DNA from: Lutraria lutraria
Taxonomy: Eukaryota; Mollusca; Bivalvia; Venerida; Mactridae
DNA length: 64,000 nt
Direction: 5' to 3'
Assembly (NCBI GenBank): GCA_964023205.1
Contig: OZ026836.1
Span: 2,301,501-2,365,500, forward strand
This document shows positions 56,426 to 64,000 of this stretch, one piece after another. The translations under genes and the position numbers were made by a program. Each line of letters begins with the position of its first letter. The stretch's first letter is position 1. The notes under the pieces were generated by a model. That model made no database searches. It was not told the origin of the DNA and saw only the letters and a list, made by a program, of their open reading frames with translations.

Positions 56426-57010
56426 TTCATTCAATTGCAACGGATTCACCCAAATTTGTTACAAAGCGTGTCTAAGGCTCGAAGACTAACTCTTTAGACA
56501 GGAAGTGACCACTTATGGTAATTGGTACTAAGAAGAAACGTGTTTAAAATTAACTGACAGTGAAGGCCTTAGTCATGATCATATTTTGACTCTTTCATCG
56601 GTGGGTATATCTCAACAAAATAACTAAACATAGATGAATAATAACAGTTTAGTACTCTAAACTCTGATAGTGTGAATGTTTATGAAGCCATCCACCGGAT
56701 TATTTGTTGTTAGATATCATTTGCATTTCTCATTTTCAATACATTAACCGCGCATCTTCATTGTTCTTACTATTGGATAGAATCGTTTAGACTTCGTGAC
56801 TCACTGAATTAAATCTGACTACCATGTAGAAAATTGTAAACTAAATAAATGACATAATGTATACATTCATGTTATAGTTTCATGTCACTTACGCAGTACA
56901 CGTATATCTATTACTTAACTTCCTTCCTTATACACTTCAAAAACACAATTACTAACATGCCTTTTGTAATTGTAAAGTGATTAATATATCACTTAGGTGA
57001 TTTTTTAAAT
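56426..57010. other. Intergenic, nothing recognised
   Basis: AT-rich; AATAAA at 56844-56849 might serve the SAM-like gene but is 760 bp from its stop. Confidence 0.4.
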
Positions 57011-58950
57011 TTAAAGGCCCATTAGCATTTTGAATTTTGTTTACAGAACAAAAGATAAAATGATAGTAAAATATAAGAAATATATTTTTATTTGCTCTAT
57101 ACGGAAGCATAAATACGCCACCACATAACGATAAATCCTCTCGTGAAAATAATGGAGGATTTCGTGAAAACAGAAAAAAATATCATGAAACCAGTTACAT
57201 TTTCATGAAAGCAAAACAGCTATGTTAACACAAAAAGTTGCGTGTTAGTGCTGCAAACTGCCACATCATTTTCGCGAAAAGTTAATATCTGTTTTCATCC
57301 ATTTCGTGAAACTACAGTCGGAATGCTTCTGAACAACGGATGCCTACTGGGACCATTTTAAATTAGATACTAGTATTAGTACTTATAGATCTTATATGTT
57401 AAAACTTAGAAAATAGAACTTATATATTAGAAGTTAAATAGGGTCAACGAACAATAAGAAAGTTATCGATAAAGTTGTTCAAAGAAATCCATTCCAGAGA
57501 GAACTCTGGTTGCTATAGCAGCCGAAAGAAAAAAAACTTCTTAAAATAAACCAGAAAGCCCAAAGCTTAGATATCTGTTATGAATGCATAGACCTTAGTA
57601 TGTACTTCCGATTGTACAGGGCTTCATAAATGTCAGAAACCATAACAAACATAATATTAATTCTAGGCAAAGAACAAACGAAACTTCATCATACTTTACA
57701 CAAAGATGAAAAATAATGTAGTTTGTTTTGAAGACTTGTAAAATAGAAATTATTAAAAGTTGTGAGAAACTGGTACTGGTCCGAAACTGGACACATACAT
57801 TGTACCAGTAGGCATTTCATGTTCTCATAAATACAGACGGTTTAGACTAAATATCATTCTTATAAGATGTTTTTATGTGGGAAGGAGTTGTTGAGGCGAA
57901 CAACATCTTAAAGATATAGAACACTTAACATAGAATTTTGACCTCAATATACAAAATTTATTTAACATACTAAGTTCTATGCCTTCTGGTTTTCTTTAAT
58001 GAAAATGTGTTCTCAAGTGTACAATCAAATGACCACCGAGGTGGTCAGTTTTGACTCAGAAGTCATGATTTGAACGAAATTGGTAGAGATCTTTAGGCAA
58101 TGCTGCAATTCATATTTATATGCTTTATGCCATTTGGTTTGTTTTAAGATCTATTTGAAAATGTCCAATGTACAATCAAGTAACCACCGGGGCAAGGTCA
58201 AGTTGATTCAGGTGGTCATGATTTGAAACACCCAAGCTTTATGCTTTCTGGTTGATTTTAAGGAATGTTTTGAAGATAAAGTGGCCCCTGAGGCGAGATT
58301 TTACCCTGAGGGTCATTTGATTTGATCACATTTGATAGAGCTCCACTAGGCAATGCTTCAGGCCAAATTTCTTAGCTCTGGGTCTTTTCTTTAGACTTTT
58401 CTATAGAAATCTATGTTAAATTAAGTGACCCTTGGACAGGGTCTAATTTGACCTGGATGTCAATCATGAAAAGATTGATCTTGTTTCATGAATTTATTTT
58501 CATAAAAGCTATAATTTTCGCGATTTTTTTTCATGAAAACTGATGGTATGTGGTGGCAATGCAAAGCACTAACTAGCAATTTTTCGCGTTAGATAATTAA
58601 CTAGCATTCATGATATTTCTCATTTTTCTTGTTTCCTCATAAATTAACGTGAAATCCTCCATTTTTTTACACGAAAAACGCCATTATTTTCACGAAAGTT
58701 TTCATGAAAATTTATCGTTATGTGGTGGCGTATTTATGCTTCCGTAGTTGTCTAATGCTTTTTCTTATTTTGCAATATCATTAAAAAAATACTGTGCTAC
58801 ACTTCTATAATTATGTATTTCGTGATTAAAAAGAGCAAAAATTGGAATGATTTTATTGTAAGTAAAAATCATTTTCGCTGATAAGATATCTTTCTAGGTA
58901 AAATAAGACCTACTTTAATTTTAACGCTCAAAAAGCTAATGGGTCTTTAA
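57011..58950. mobile_element. TIR element split by a second TIR element
   Basis: Outer ends 'ttaaaggcccattagcattt' and inverse 'aaaagctaatgggtctttaa'. It is the same family as the intact element at 51282-51622 but interrupted at a TA by the 57102-58744 insertion. Confidence 0.75.
57102..58744. mobile_element. TA-flanked TIR element, 1.64 kb, nested
   Basis: Ends 'cggaagcataaatacgccac' and its inverse, with inverted identity continuing through 'cacataacgataaat' (about 35 bp) and, less perfectly, through repeated 'cgtgaaa'/'ttcatga' words. TA on both sides. The centre (about 57890-58440) carries unrelated mollusc repeat text ('accaccgaggtggtcag'). No transposase frame. Confidence 0.78.
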
Positions 58951-59940
58951 GCGGTATGTTATAATGTACAATGAAAAACAAATGCTCATCTATACGTGAT
59001 ATGTTAATTGTTGCCACATTGTACATACAACTTGAAAACCATACAACACTTCAAGTTAAGATATTCAAGTACATTTTTGTACTTTTGTATGATGGCACAT
59101 TTATGCATAAGATAATCAGAAAATTTATTAACTTTTCATAATAACATTTTCCGACATTAAATGGATCCCTAACCCTTATCCGTAACTTACTTATTAATTG
59201 ATCGATGAACTATTTTCATGAAAGTAAAACATTTTACACGAAAAAAATAACGTGCTTAGTATATGCAGAAATATGCTATCATACTTTGTATTCGGGAGAA
59301 AACCTGGATATGGCTATTTAATGTAATTGTTGGCGTATATAACGGACAGCATTATTAGTTAGTTTGTCTATAAAGGAACATCTGGTGAATCAAAATACAC
59401 ACACAGATAGATATACATGTACATGTATATAGATATATAGATCTGTTAATTTTACGTGTCACACCGTGTTGATCATGAAGCAGCAAAAAAAAAAACGAAA
59501 ACAAAAGGATTAGACGAAAGTACAGAGGATATTTTTATTTGAAATACAGACAGTGTTATGTGATGTACAGCCCGAGTAACCACAATTAATCAAAGTACCG
59601 AGATATAAATGCCGTGAACAACGTGTTATAAAGCATCCACTTGAACAAATCCAGCAATAGTCAAGTTAAATATATCACGAAATCTTGTTTGTATGGTCAT
59701 TTAAGTATAATTATAATATAAACAATCATTACATTTCATAACTCACAGTAGTAATGGGCGTTACCCTGGGGACTAAATCAACGTTATTGGTCCCCAGAAG
59801 TTTTCAAAATTGTGACAAATTGGGACAAATTGGAAATCAATGTTGTACCCCAAAATAGTATGAATTGGATTTTAGGAATGTTCTGGGTACTGTGTGTGTT
59901 TTGTTATTTGTACTGTATAGACTTAGACAATGAGAGAATT
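58951..59940. other. Flank before the Polinton-like block
   Basis: No gene. The left boundary and terminal inverted repeat of the Polinton-like element should lie here or slightly right, but cannot be fixed without its other end. A small inverted repeat 'ctggggac'/'gtccccag' is at 59769-59797. Confidence 0.4.
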
Positions 59941-59947
59941 TTCTTTC
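59941..59947 (-). promoter_or_regulatory. Histone-downstream-element-like purine tract
   Basis: Minus strand reads 'cgaaagaa', 13 nt beyond the second stem-loop. Position and sequence fit the U7-snRNA-binding element of histone pre-mRNAs. Confidence 0.5.
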
Positions 59948-59960
59948 GAAAAGACATGGT

Positions 59961-59998
59961 GGCCCTGAAAAGGGCCGTTGGTGGTCCTGAAAAGGACC
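59961..59998 (-). terminator. Two tandem histone-type 3' stem-loops
   Basis: Minus strand, in transcription order: GGTCCT-TTTC-AGGACC (59998-59983), spacer ACCAAC, GGCCCT-TTTC-AGGGCC (59976-59961), then ACC. Both are perfect six-pair stems with the canonical four-base loop and ACC flank of metazoan replication-dependent histone mRNAs. They start 72 nt after the stop of the 60071-60700 gene. Confidence 0.78.
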
Positions 59999-60070
59999 GT
60001 TGGTTTCTTCATAGCTATTAGTCGGATCTTCATTTCTTTACCATACTTGCCCCGAGGTTGTTTCTCAAGG

Positions 60071-60700
60071 TCATGTTTTCGTTTCTGTCATCTCCGGTTT
60101 CTTTTTGTCATGCTCCGGTTTCTTTTTCTCATGCTCATGTTTTCGTTTCTTTGAATCATACATAAACTGTACAGGTACAATCATTTCTTGTGGCTTAAAC
60201 CGTACTTCTTGATTTTTCATGAGTCTGACCATCTCTTGCATGACTTGATTCATCTGTACCATTTCTTCCTTGATACCTTGTAGAACAGACAATCCCGTTG
60301 TAGGCTTTGCATCACCCGTTGTATTAGATTGTGTTTTCGCCATAGGGGGCTGTGTATTCGTCATAGTGGGTTGTACATCTACCATAGGCTGTGTATTCGT
60401 CATAGTGGGTTGTACATCTACCATAGGCTGTGTATTCGTCATAGTGGGTTGTACATCTACCATGGGTTGTATCGGCTGTACATCTACCATAGGCTGTACA
60501 TCTACCATGGACTGTTGACTGTATTGGCTGTACAGTGGTTGACTGTATTGGCTGTACTGTGGCTGCCTATACTGTAGTTGACCGTACTTTGGCTGGTTGT
60601 ACTTCGGCTGGTTGTAATGCATACCCGCATTCGGGTCTATCAACTCAGATGATTCTAGTGCTTCTCTCAATACATCGTATGGCATGTTGAAGGACTCCAT
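60071..60700 (-). CDS. Polinton-region protein, Q/Y- and MVDVQP-repeat, basic tail
   Basis: 209 residues from the ATG at 60700 (MESFNMPYDVLREAL). The frame is open further upstream only to a GTG at 60757, and that stretch contains the TATA box. Layout: short acidic start; residues about 27-60 of YNQPKY/YSQYSQ repeats; about 62-115 of MVDVQP-TMTNTQP repeats; a predicted coiled coil (about 130-165, IKEEMVQMNQVMQEMVRLMK); and a very basic tail (KKRKHEHEKKKPEHDKKKPE) that could act as a nuclear signal or bind DNA. No family recognised. It is compact, intronless and followed by histone-type stem-loops. Possibly a virion core or assembly factor of the element; that is speculation. Confidence 0.7.
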   Translation of the reverse strand: MESFNMPYDVLREALESSELIDPNAGMHYNQPKYNQPKYGQLQYRQPQYSQYSQPLYSQYSQQSMVDVQPMVDVQPIQPMVDVQPTMTNTQPMVDVQPTMTNTQPMVDVQPTMTNTQPPMAKTQSNTTGDAKPTTGLSVLQGIKEEMVQMNQVMQEMVRLMKNQEVRFKPQEMIVPVQFMYDSKKRKHEHEKKKPEHDKKKPEMTETKT

Positions 60701-60735
60701 GCTAGATAATGAAAAAATAGTGTCTGCGCCGGGGG

Positions 60736-60743
60736 TATTTATA
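60736..60743 (-). promoter_or_regulatory. TATA box of the 60071-60700 gene
   Basis: TATAAATA on the minus strand, about 40 nt before the ATG, leaving a very short leader. Confidence 0.65.
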
Positions 60744-60923
60744 CTTTTTGCCTGCACGCGCCAGTGTTCTATTAGGTCAAGGTCAATTGTGAGAAGTTTT
60801 TTTTGTCTTTGTGTGACACTTCAAGTTTTTTTTTTTTTGTGTGACACTTCAAGTTTTTTTTTGAACAAGTTTGACACGTCAAGGTCAATTGTGACACTTC
60901 AAGGTTATATTGTAGATATGCTT

Positions 60924-61240
60924 TGTACACATTATACTATCACAGCAATTTGAATACTGTACACATTATACTATCACAGCAATTTGAATACTGTACACAT
61001 TATACTATCACAGCAATTTGAATACTGTACACATTATACTATCACAGCAATTTGAATACTGTACACATTATACTATCACAGCAATTTGAATACTGTACAC
61101 ATTATACTATCACAGCAATTTGAATACTGTACACATTATACTATCACAGCAATTTGAATACTGTACACATTATACTATCACAGCAATTTGAATACTGTAC
61201 ACATTATACTATCACAGCAATTTGAATACTGTATACATTT
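60924..61240. repeat. 34-bp tandem repeat, 9 copies
   Basis: Near-identical units 'tgtacacattatactatcac' plus 'agcaatttgaatac'. Degenerate relatives continue to about 61410 ('tgtacacatcatactatcac'). It lies between the two stem-loop-terminated genes of the Polinton-like block. Confidence 0.94.
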
Positions 61241-61512
61241 GTTGAAAATGATTGTACACATCATACTATCACTTATATTTGTGGGGGAAATACTTTGTAC
61301 TTCATACAATCACAGCAATTTACAGACTGTACACTTAATATATACAATCACAGCACTTTGAATACATTTGTTGAAAATGATTGTACACATCATACTATCA
61401 CAGCACTTTGTAGGGAAAAATGTTATAATGTTTATAGAAAACTTACCTCACACCGTCTATTTGTATTTGGTGTTATCAGAAAGGACTGTAAATATTGACA
61501 ATATGAGAGTGA

Positions 61513-61521
61513 TTCTTTCTG
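61513..61521 (-). promoter_or_regulatory. Histone-downstream-element-like purine tract
   Basis: Minus strand 'cagaaagaa', 11 nt beyond the second stem-loop; same arrangement as at 59941-59947. Confidence 0.52.
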
Positions 61522-61532
61522 AATTGTATGGG

Positions 61533-61570
61533 GGCACTGAAAAGGGCCGTTGGTGGTCCTGAAAAGGACC
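61533..61570 (-). terminator. Two tandem histone-type 3' stem-loops (second cassette)
   Basis: Minus strand: GGTCCT-TTTC-AGGACC (61570-61555), the same ACCAAC spacer, then GGCCCT-TTTC-AGTGCC (61548-61533), which has one stem mismatch. They start 19 nt after the stop of the 61590-61913 gene. Nearly identical to the 59961-59998 cassette although the flanking genes are unrelated. Confidence 0.76.
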
Positions 61571-61589
61571 GTTGGTGCTTGTATGGGGA

Positions 61590-61913
61590 TTAATGGCGTT
61601 GACCGCATCTCCCCATACAAGCGGGACACCACTTGTCCCATTTCTGGACATCCTTGGGGTCCGGTGTAGGTTGGTAGAGGTTCGACGGAACCTCTACCAG
61701 TTCATCTTCCCAGTTCTCTGGGGTTGATTCTTGAGGGGTATCCCCCCAGTCCTCTTCCCCAGAGCTGACCACGACCTCCTCTTCAAACTCCTTCCCCTCT
61801 CTCAGGGTCTTCACCTCCAACCTCAACTCTTCTAACTGCATCTCCAGTTGTTCAATATACCGCCCTAAGGCAGCATATTTTCTCTTAATAATGTTGACTG
61901 TACGTTGAGACAT
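61590..61913 (-). CDS. Small coiled-coil, acidic protein of the Polinton-like block
   Basis: 107 residues, ATG at 61913, TAA at 61592-61590. Residues about 12-45 form a predicted coiled coil (YIEQLEMQLEELRLEVKTL). Then an acidic stretch (FEEEVV, GEEDWGD, ENWEDE) and a C-terminus with three cysteines (WCPACMGRC) that could bind metal. No family recognised. Shares a CCAAT-rich intergenic region with the divergent 62114 gene and ends in histone-type stem-loops. Confidence 0.66.
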   Translation of the reverse strand: MSQRTVNIIKRKYAALGRYIEQLEMQLEELRLEVKTLREGKEFEEEVVVSSGEEDWGDTPQESTPENWEDELVEVPSNLYQPTPDPKDVQKWDKWCPACMGRCGQRH

Positions 61914-61976
61914 CTTGATACAGAATGAAATTAGATCAAGGCAAGGTCACTCACTGACTATGATACAAGGACTCTG

Positions 61977-62054
61977 ATTGGTCCATTTTAACGGTATTTC
62001 ATTGGTCTATTTTAACGGTATTTCATTGGTCTATTTTAACGGCATTTCATTGGT
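61977..62054. promoter_or_regulatory. 24-bp repeat with CCAAT boxes, shared promoter
   Basis: 'attggt' occurs at 61977, 62001, 62025 and 62049, exactly 24 bp apart, each but the last followed by a 'ctattttaacgg'-like word. Read on the minus strand these are ACCAAT boxes. It sits between the starts at 61913 (-) and 62114 (+), neither of which has a clear TATA box. Confidence 0.62.
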
Positions 62055-62113
62055 CTGTTCTAGGTCAGTGTTTTTCTCATGTTCCATAGCTCATTTATGT
62101 TTCATGATTCAAC

Positions 62114-62341
62114 ATGGGCAACTGCTTGAAAAGTTCTTCTGATGAACCTGATGAGTTACAAGAAGATGTTTGGGTGGTCAAGATGGGTAATTTGTACCCA
62201 GACTTGTCTGAATTCCAAGATGTTAGTGTTGTCAAGATGGATATCAAGATGGGTAATTTATACCCTGACCTTGCCATTTACTATGATGATGAGTTGAGAG
62301 CCAACTATTGGCGGTACTTATTTCTTGCAGAAATGCAATGA
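62114..62341 (+). CDS. Small MGNC protein with two LYPDL motifs
   Basis: 75 residues, ATG in caacATGg, TGA at 62339-62341. Starts MGNCLKSSS: Gly2 with a small/polar context fits N-myristoylation, and Cys4 fits palmitoylation, so membrane attachment is predicted. The start resembles that of the cellular RING protein RNF11 but there is no RING domain. A near-duplicated segment carries KMGNLYPDL twice (about residues 24-32 and 46-54). LYPxL is the ALIX-binding late-domain type that recruits ESCRT-III. The rest is acidic with aromatic residues near the C-terminus. A membrane or budding role for the element is inference. Followed 10 nt after its stop by a hairpin. Confidence 0.7.
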   Translation: MGNCLKSSSDEPDELQEDVWVVKMGNLYPDLSEFQDVSVVKMDIKMGNLYPDLAIYYDDELRANYWRYLFLAEMQ

Positions 62342-62351
62342 ATTACCCAAC

Positions 62352-62367
62352 GGCCCTTATAAGGGCC
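62352..62367 (+). terminator. Histone-stem-loop-like hairpin with altered loop
   Basis: GGCCCT-TATA-AGGGCC followed by ACC and preceded by CCAAC, on the plus strand 10 nt after the 62114 gene's stop. Stem and flanks match the minus-strand cassettes, but the loop is TATA instead of TTTC, so histone stem-loop-binding protein recognition is doubtful. No GAAAGA tract at the usual distance. Confidence 0.55.
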
Positions 62368-62432
62368 ACCATATGTGTTAGATTCGTTTTATATCTCGAG
62401 CAAAGACAAAAGCATATTACATTGTCTATCAT

Positions 62433-62438
62433 TTTATT
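62433..62438 (-). terminator. Poly(A) signal of the zinc-knuckle gene
   Basis: AATAAA on the minus strand about 125 nt after the stop at 62562. This gene seems to use ordinary polyadenylation, unlike its neighbours. Confidence 0.6.
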
Positions 62439-62561
62439 TTTGAAAACATTCTGAGTAACAAAGTACAACAAAGTACAAAGTACAACACAATACAACTCAC
62501 TTAGTCTCCAATTTAAGTCTATACACAATTGTCCAACACATTGTCCAACACATTGTCCGGA

Positions 62562-62912
62562 TTACACAAAGTCACTCACAGTTTTTGTTGGATTCTTTTT
62601 GTATTTACGTTTTTTCTTACTCTGTTCTGCGTCCTGTAGATCGACCTGTTCACCTTGTTTCTTAGGACAGTCTGCGATGAAATGTCCTTGTTCATGACAA
62701 TAAAAACATTCATTGTTGAAGGGTTCCGTACAGCTGGTAGAATAATGTCCTTTCTTTCCACAACGATAACACTTGATATGATCCCATGTTACATTTTTCT
62801 GTCCACAGAGCTGATCCGCTAAGTTGTTAAGCTCTTTAATTTTTTTCTTTAATGAATACATCAAAGTTTGATCTCGGTTCTCTTCAACTTGGTTCATTTT
62901 AGGATCGCTCAT
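62562..62912 (-). CDS. Two-zinc-knuckle (CCHC) nucleic-acid-binding protein
   Basis: 116 residues, ATG at 62912, TAA at 62564-62562. A helical N-terminus (SLKKKIKELNNLADQL) is followed by two CX2CX4HX4C knuckles, CYRCGKKGHYSTSC and CFYCHEQGHFIADC, at about residues 48-61 and 69-82, then a Lys-rich tail (KKKRKYKKN). Such knuckles bind single-stranded nucleic acid, as in retroviral nucleocapsid and CNBP. No capsid or protease domain is attached, so it is not a Gag. Divergent from the polymerase gene with 109 bp between the starts. Confidence 0.8.
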   Translation of the reverse strand: MSDPKMNQVEENRDQTLMYSLKKKIKELNNLADQLCGQKNVTWDHIKCYRCGKKGHYSTSCTEPFNNECFYCHEQGHFIADCPKKQGEQVDLQDAEQSKKKRKYKKNPTKTVSDFV

Positions 62913-62945
62913 GTTGAAATGATAAAAAACGGACGGAGCGTACGT

Positions 62946-62953
62946 CTTTTATA
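62946..62953 (-). promoter_or_regulatory. TATA box for the zinc-knuckle gene
   Basis: TATAAAAG on the minus strand, about 40 nt before the ATG at 62912. Confidence 0.65.
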
Positions 62954-62985
62954 GAGTGTCACGCGTTGTGACCTTGAACCCGAAC

Positions 62986-62993
62986 TATAAAAA
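62986..62993 (+). promoter_or_regulatory. TATA box for the polymerase gene
   Basis: TATAAAAA about 36 nt before the ATG at 63022, followed by 'aacggcggag'. A similar 'aaaaacggacggag' word lies at 62932 by the divergent start. Confidence 0.65.
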
Positions 62994-63021
62994 ACGGCGG
63001 AGAAGTTCTAAGATCATAATC

Positions 63022-64000
63022 ATGTCAGATACCGACAGTACTAGTGGTGAGGATGAACCTCCAACTAAACGAAGTAAGTTTGAGCCTGTGCGCGACTATT
63101 ATGACATACAGTCACGCATGGAAAGAAAGTCAAGAAAATTCAAGACTCAATCTAGAGTATATGATGTGACATTTCAGCCGTATAATCAATCGTTTGAATT
63201 TACAAACAGGTTGTTTAATGATATGATGGATCAGCTCTACAAGAGATGTGAAGTGAGATCGAATGATCGAGTTCGAGTATCTATTCTACATCCTGATTTG
63301 GACTTTGGGATACATGTTCCGTTTAATAGGGCATCTCGTATTAGTGGAGATACATTGTTGGATGAAATTGAACGTGTGGCACAAAGTAACCGTCAATTTA
63401 AAATTCATGATGGGGCGGCACAGATGGAAATTACGCATATTGCTATGCCACAGGGATCCGGAAAGAAAACGTTTAAAGCACCAAACTTATTCAGTATGCG
63501 GAAGTCAAAGACAAGTGTTGTGTGTATTGACAATAGTAAAGACTCTATGTGTTTAGCTAGATCGATTGTGGTAGGACGGTGCAAAGTACATGAAAATCAA
63601 ACCCCGGAATGGAAAAAACGATGGGATTATATACGTCACTCTAAGAAAAATCTTCAAAAATACGAAGCTGAAGCATTGTTGAAGCAAGTGGGTATTTCAT
63701 CGGATCAGTCGTGTGGTATAGAAGAATACCAAAAACTACAGGACTATCTCTATCCAGGCTATGTGATTAAAATCCATCCACAACATTATGGAAGTGAATT
63801 GTTATTCAAACCACCTGCTATGACTGAAAAAAGTCGTGTGATTCATATCTTTCACCATGATAATCATTATGACTGTATCGTATCCATCACCGGATTTCTC
63901 GGACGGGTTTATTATTGTGAATGGTGCGATATCAGTTATGATCACCGTGAAGGACACCAGTGTAGCCATATTTGTCAGTGTTATGCTCACACCCTGTGCC
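63022..64000 (+). CDS. Polinton/Maverick-type DNA polymerase B, N-terminal part (runs off window)
   Basis: Open from the ATG at 63022 to the last base (326 codons, no stop), so only the region before the exonuclease and polymerase domains is seen. It begins with an acidic segment and a basic KKR-type patch. The strongest marker is near 63840-63990: a block of the form HDNHYDCIVSITGFLG, then YYCEWCDISYDH and a run of Cys and His residues. This zinc-binding insert is one I associate with the N-terminal region of metazoan Polinton protein-primed polymerases. No frameshift or stop is visible, so the copy may be young. The catalytic motifs, integrase, ATPase, protease and capsid genes expected of a Polinton would lie to the right and were not seen. 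Confidence 0.78.
   Translation, partial: MSDTDSTSGEDEPPTKRSKFEPVRDYYDIQSRMERKSRKFKTQSRVYDVTFQPYNQSFEFTNRLFNDMMDQLYKRCEVRSNDRVRVSILHPDLDFGIHVPFNRASRISGDTLLDEIERVAQSNRQFKIHDGAAQMEITHIAMPQGSGKKTFKAPNLFSMRKSKTSVVCIDNSKDSMCLARSIVVGRCKVHENQTPEWKKRWDYIRHSKKNLQKYEAEALLKQVGISSDQSCGIEEYQKLQDYLYPGYVIKIHPQHYGSELLFKPPAMTEKSRVIHIFHHDNHYDCIVSITGFLGRVYYCEWCDISYDHREGHQCSHICQCYAHTLC

Noticed and set aside
59812..60021. 69-residue plus-strand frame ending over the stem-loops
   Set aside because: No ATG start, and its 3' part is the antisense of the histone-type hairpins.
60701..60757. Upstream extension of the 60071 gene from a GTG
   Set aside because: The extension contains the TATA box, and an ATG follows at the expected distance.

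Overview
This window is AT-rich eukaryotic genomic DNA, most likely from a bivalve mollusc. That is an inference from small spliced exons in repeat-rich introns, several tRNA-derived SINE families, a dispersed repeat ending in 'gagggccaagatggccct', and gene families typical of molluscs. There are no operons, CRISPR arrays or bacterial features.

Layout. 1-3530: a ~160-bp satellite-like array with its terminal unit. 3613-22633 (+): sixteen exons of NVL, the AAA-ATPase of 60S ribosome maturation; its 5' part lies before the window. NVL introns hold many mobile elements: SINEs, TA-flanked palindromic MITEs, a MULE-like MITE with a 9-bp duplication, a 5.8-kb hAT-like element with an 8-bp duplication, a TIR element at 15994-17046, and a 25-bp minisatellite. 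22640-27868: intergenic, with a LINE 3' relic and a tandem bivalve repeat. 27869-33797 (-): a three-exon claudin/PMP22-like four-helix membrane protein. 33830-40890: no gene seen; two 30-bp minisatellite arrays. 40895-52992 (+): twelve exons of a protein with a novel N-terminus, a farnesoic-acid-methyltransferase-like (Methyltransf_FA) domain, a probable winged helix and a nucleoside-phosphorylase-like domain; its first exon is not identified. 54594-56081 (+): a two-exon, mostly disordered protein with a C-terminal SAM-like domain and short tyrosine motifs.

From about 59940 to the window end the DNA changes character: compact intronless genes on both strands, TATA boxes just upstream of starts, and at 63022 an ORF running off the window that looks like the N-terminal part of a Polinton/Maverick protein-primed DNA polymerase B. 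I read this as one flank of a Polinton-like element. Two of its minus-strand genes are followed by tandem copies of the canonical metazoan histone-mRNA 3' stem-loop (six-pair stem, TTTC loop, ACC flank) and then a purine-rich GAAAGA element, as in replication-dependent histone genes. A plus-strand gene ends in a related hairpin; it encodes a 75-residue protein with a predicted myristoylation site (MGNC) and two LYPDL motifs, the core of ALIX-binding late domains. The histone-like 3' ends and this small protein are the strongest candidates for something undescribed.

Exon borders were placed by eye from GT/AG sites, reading phase and family similarity. No database search was run.
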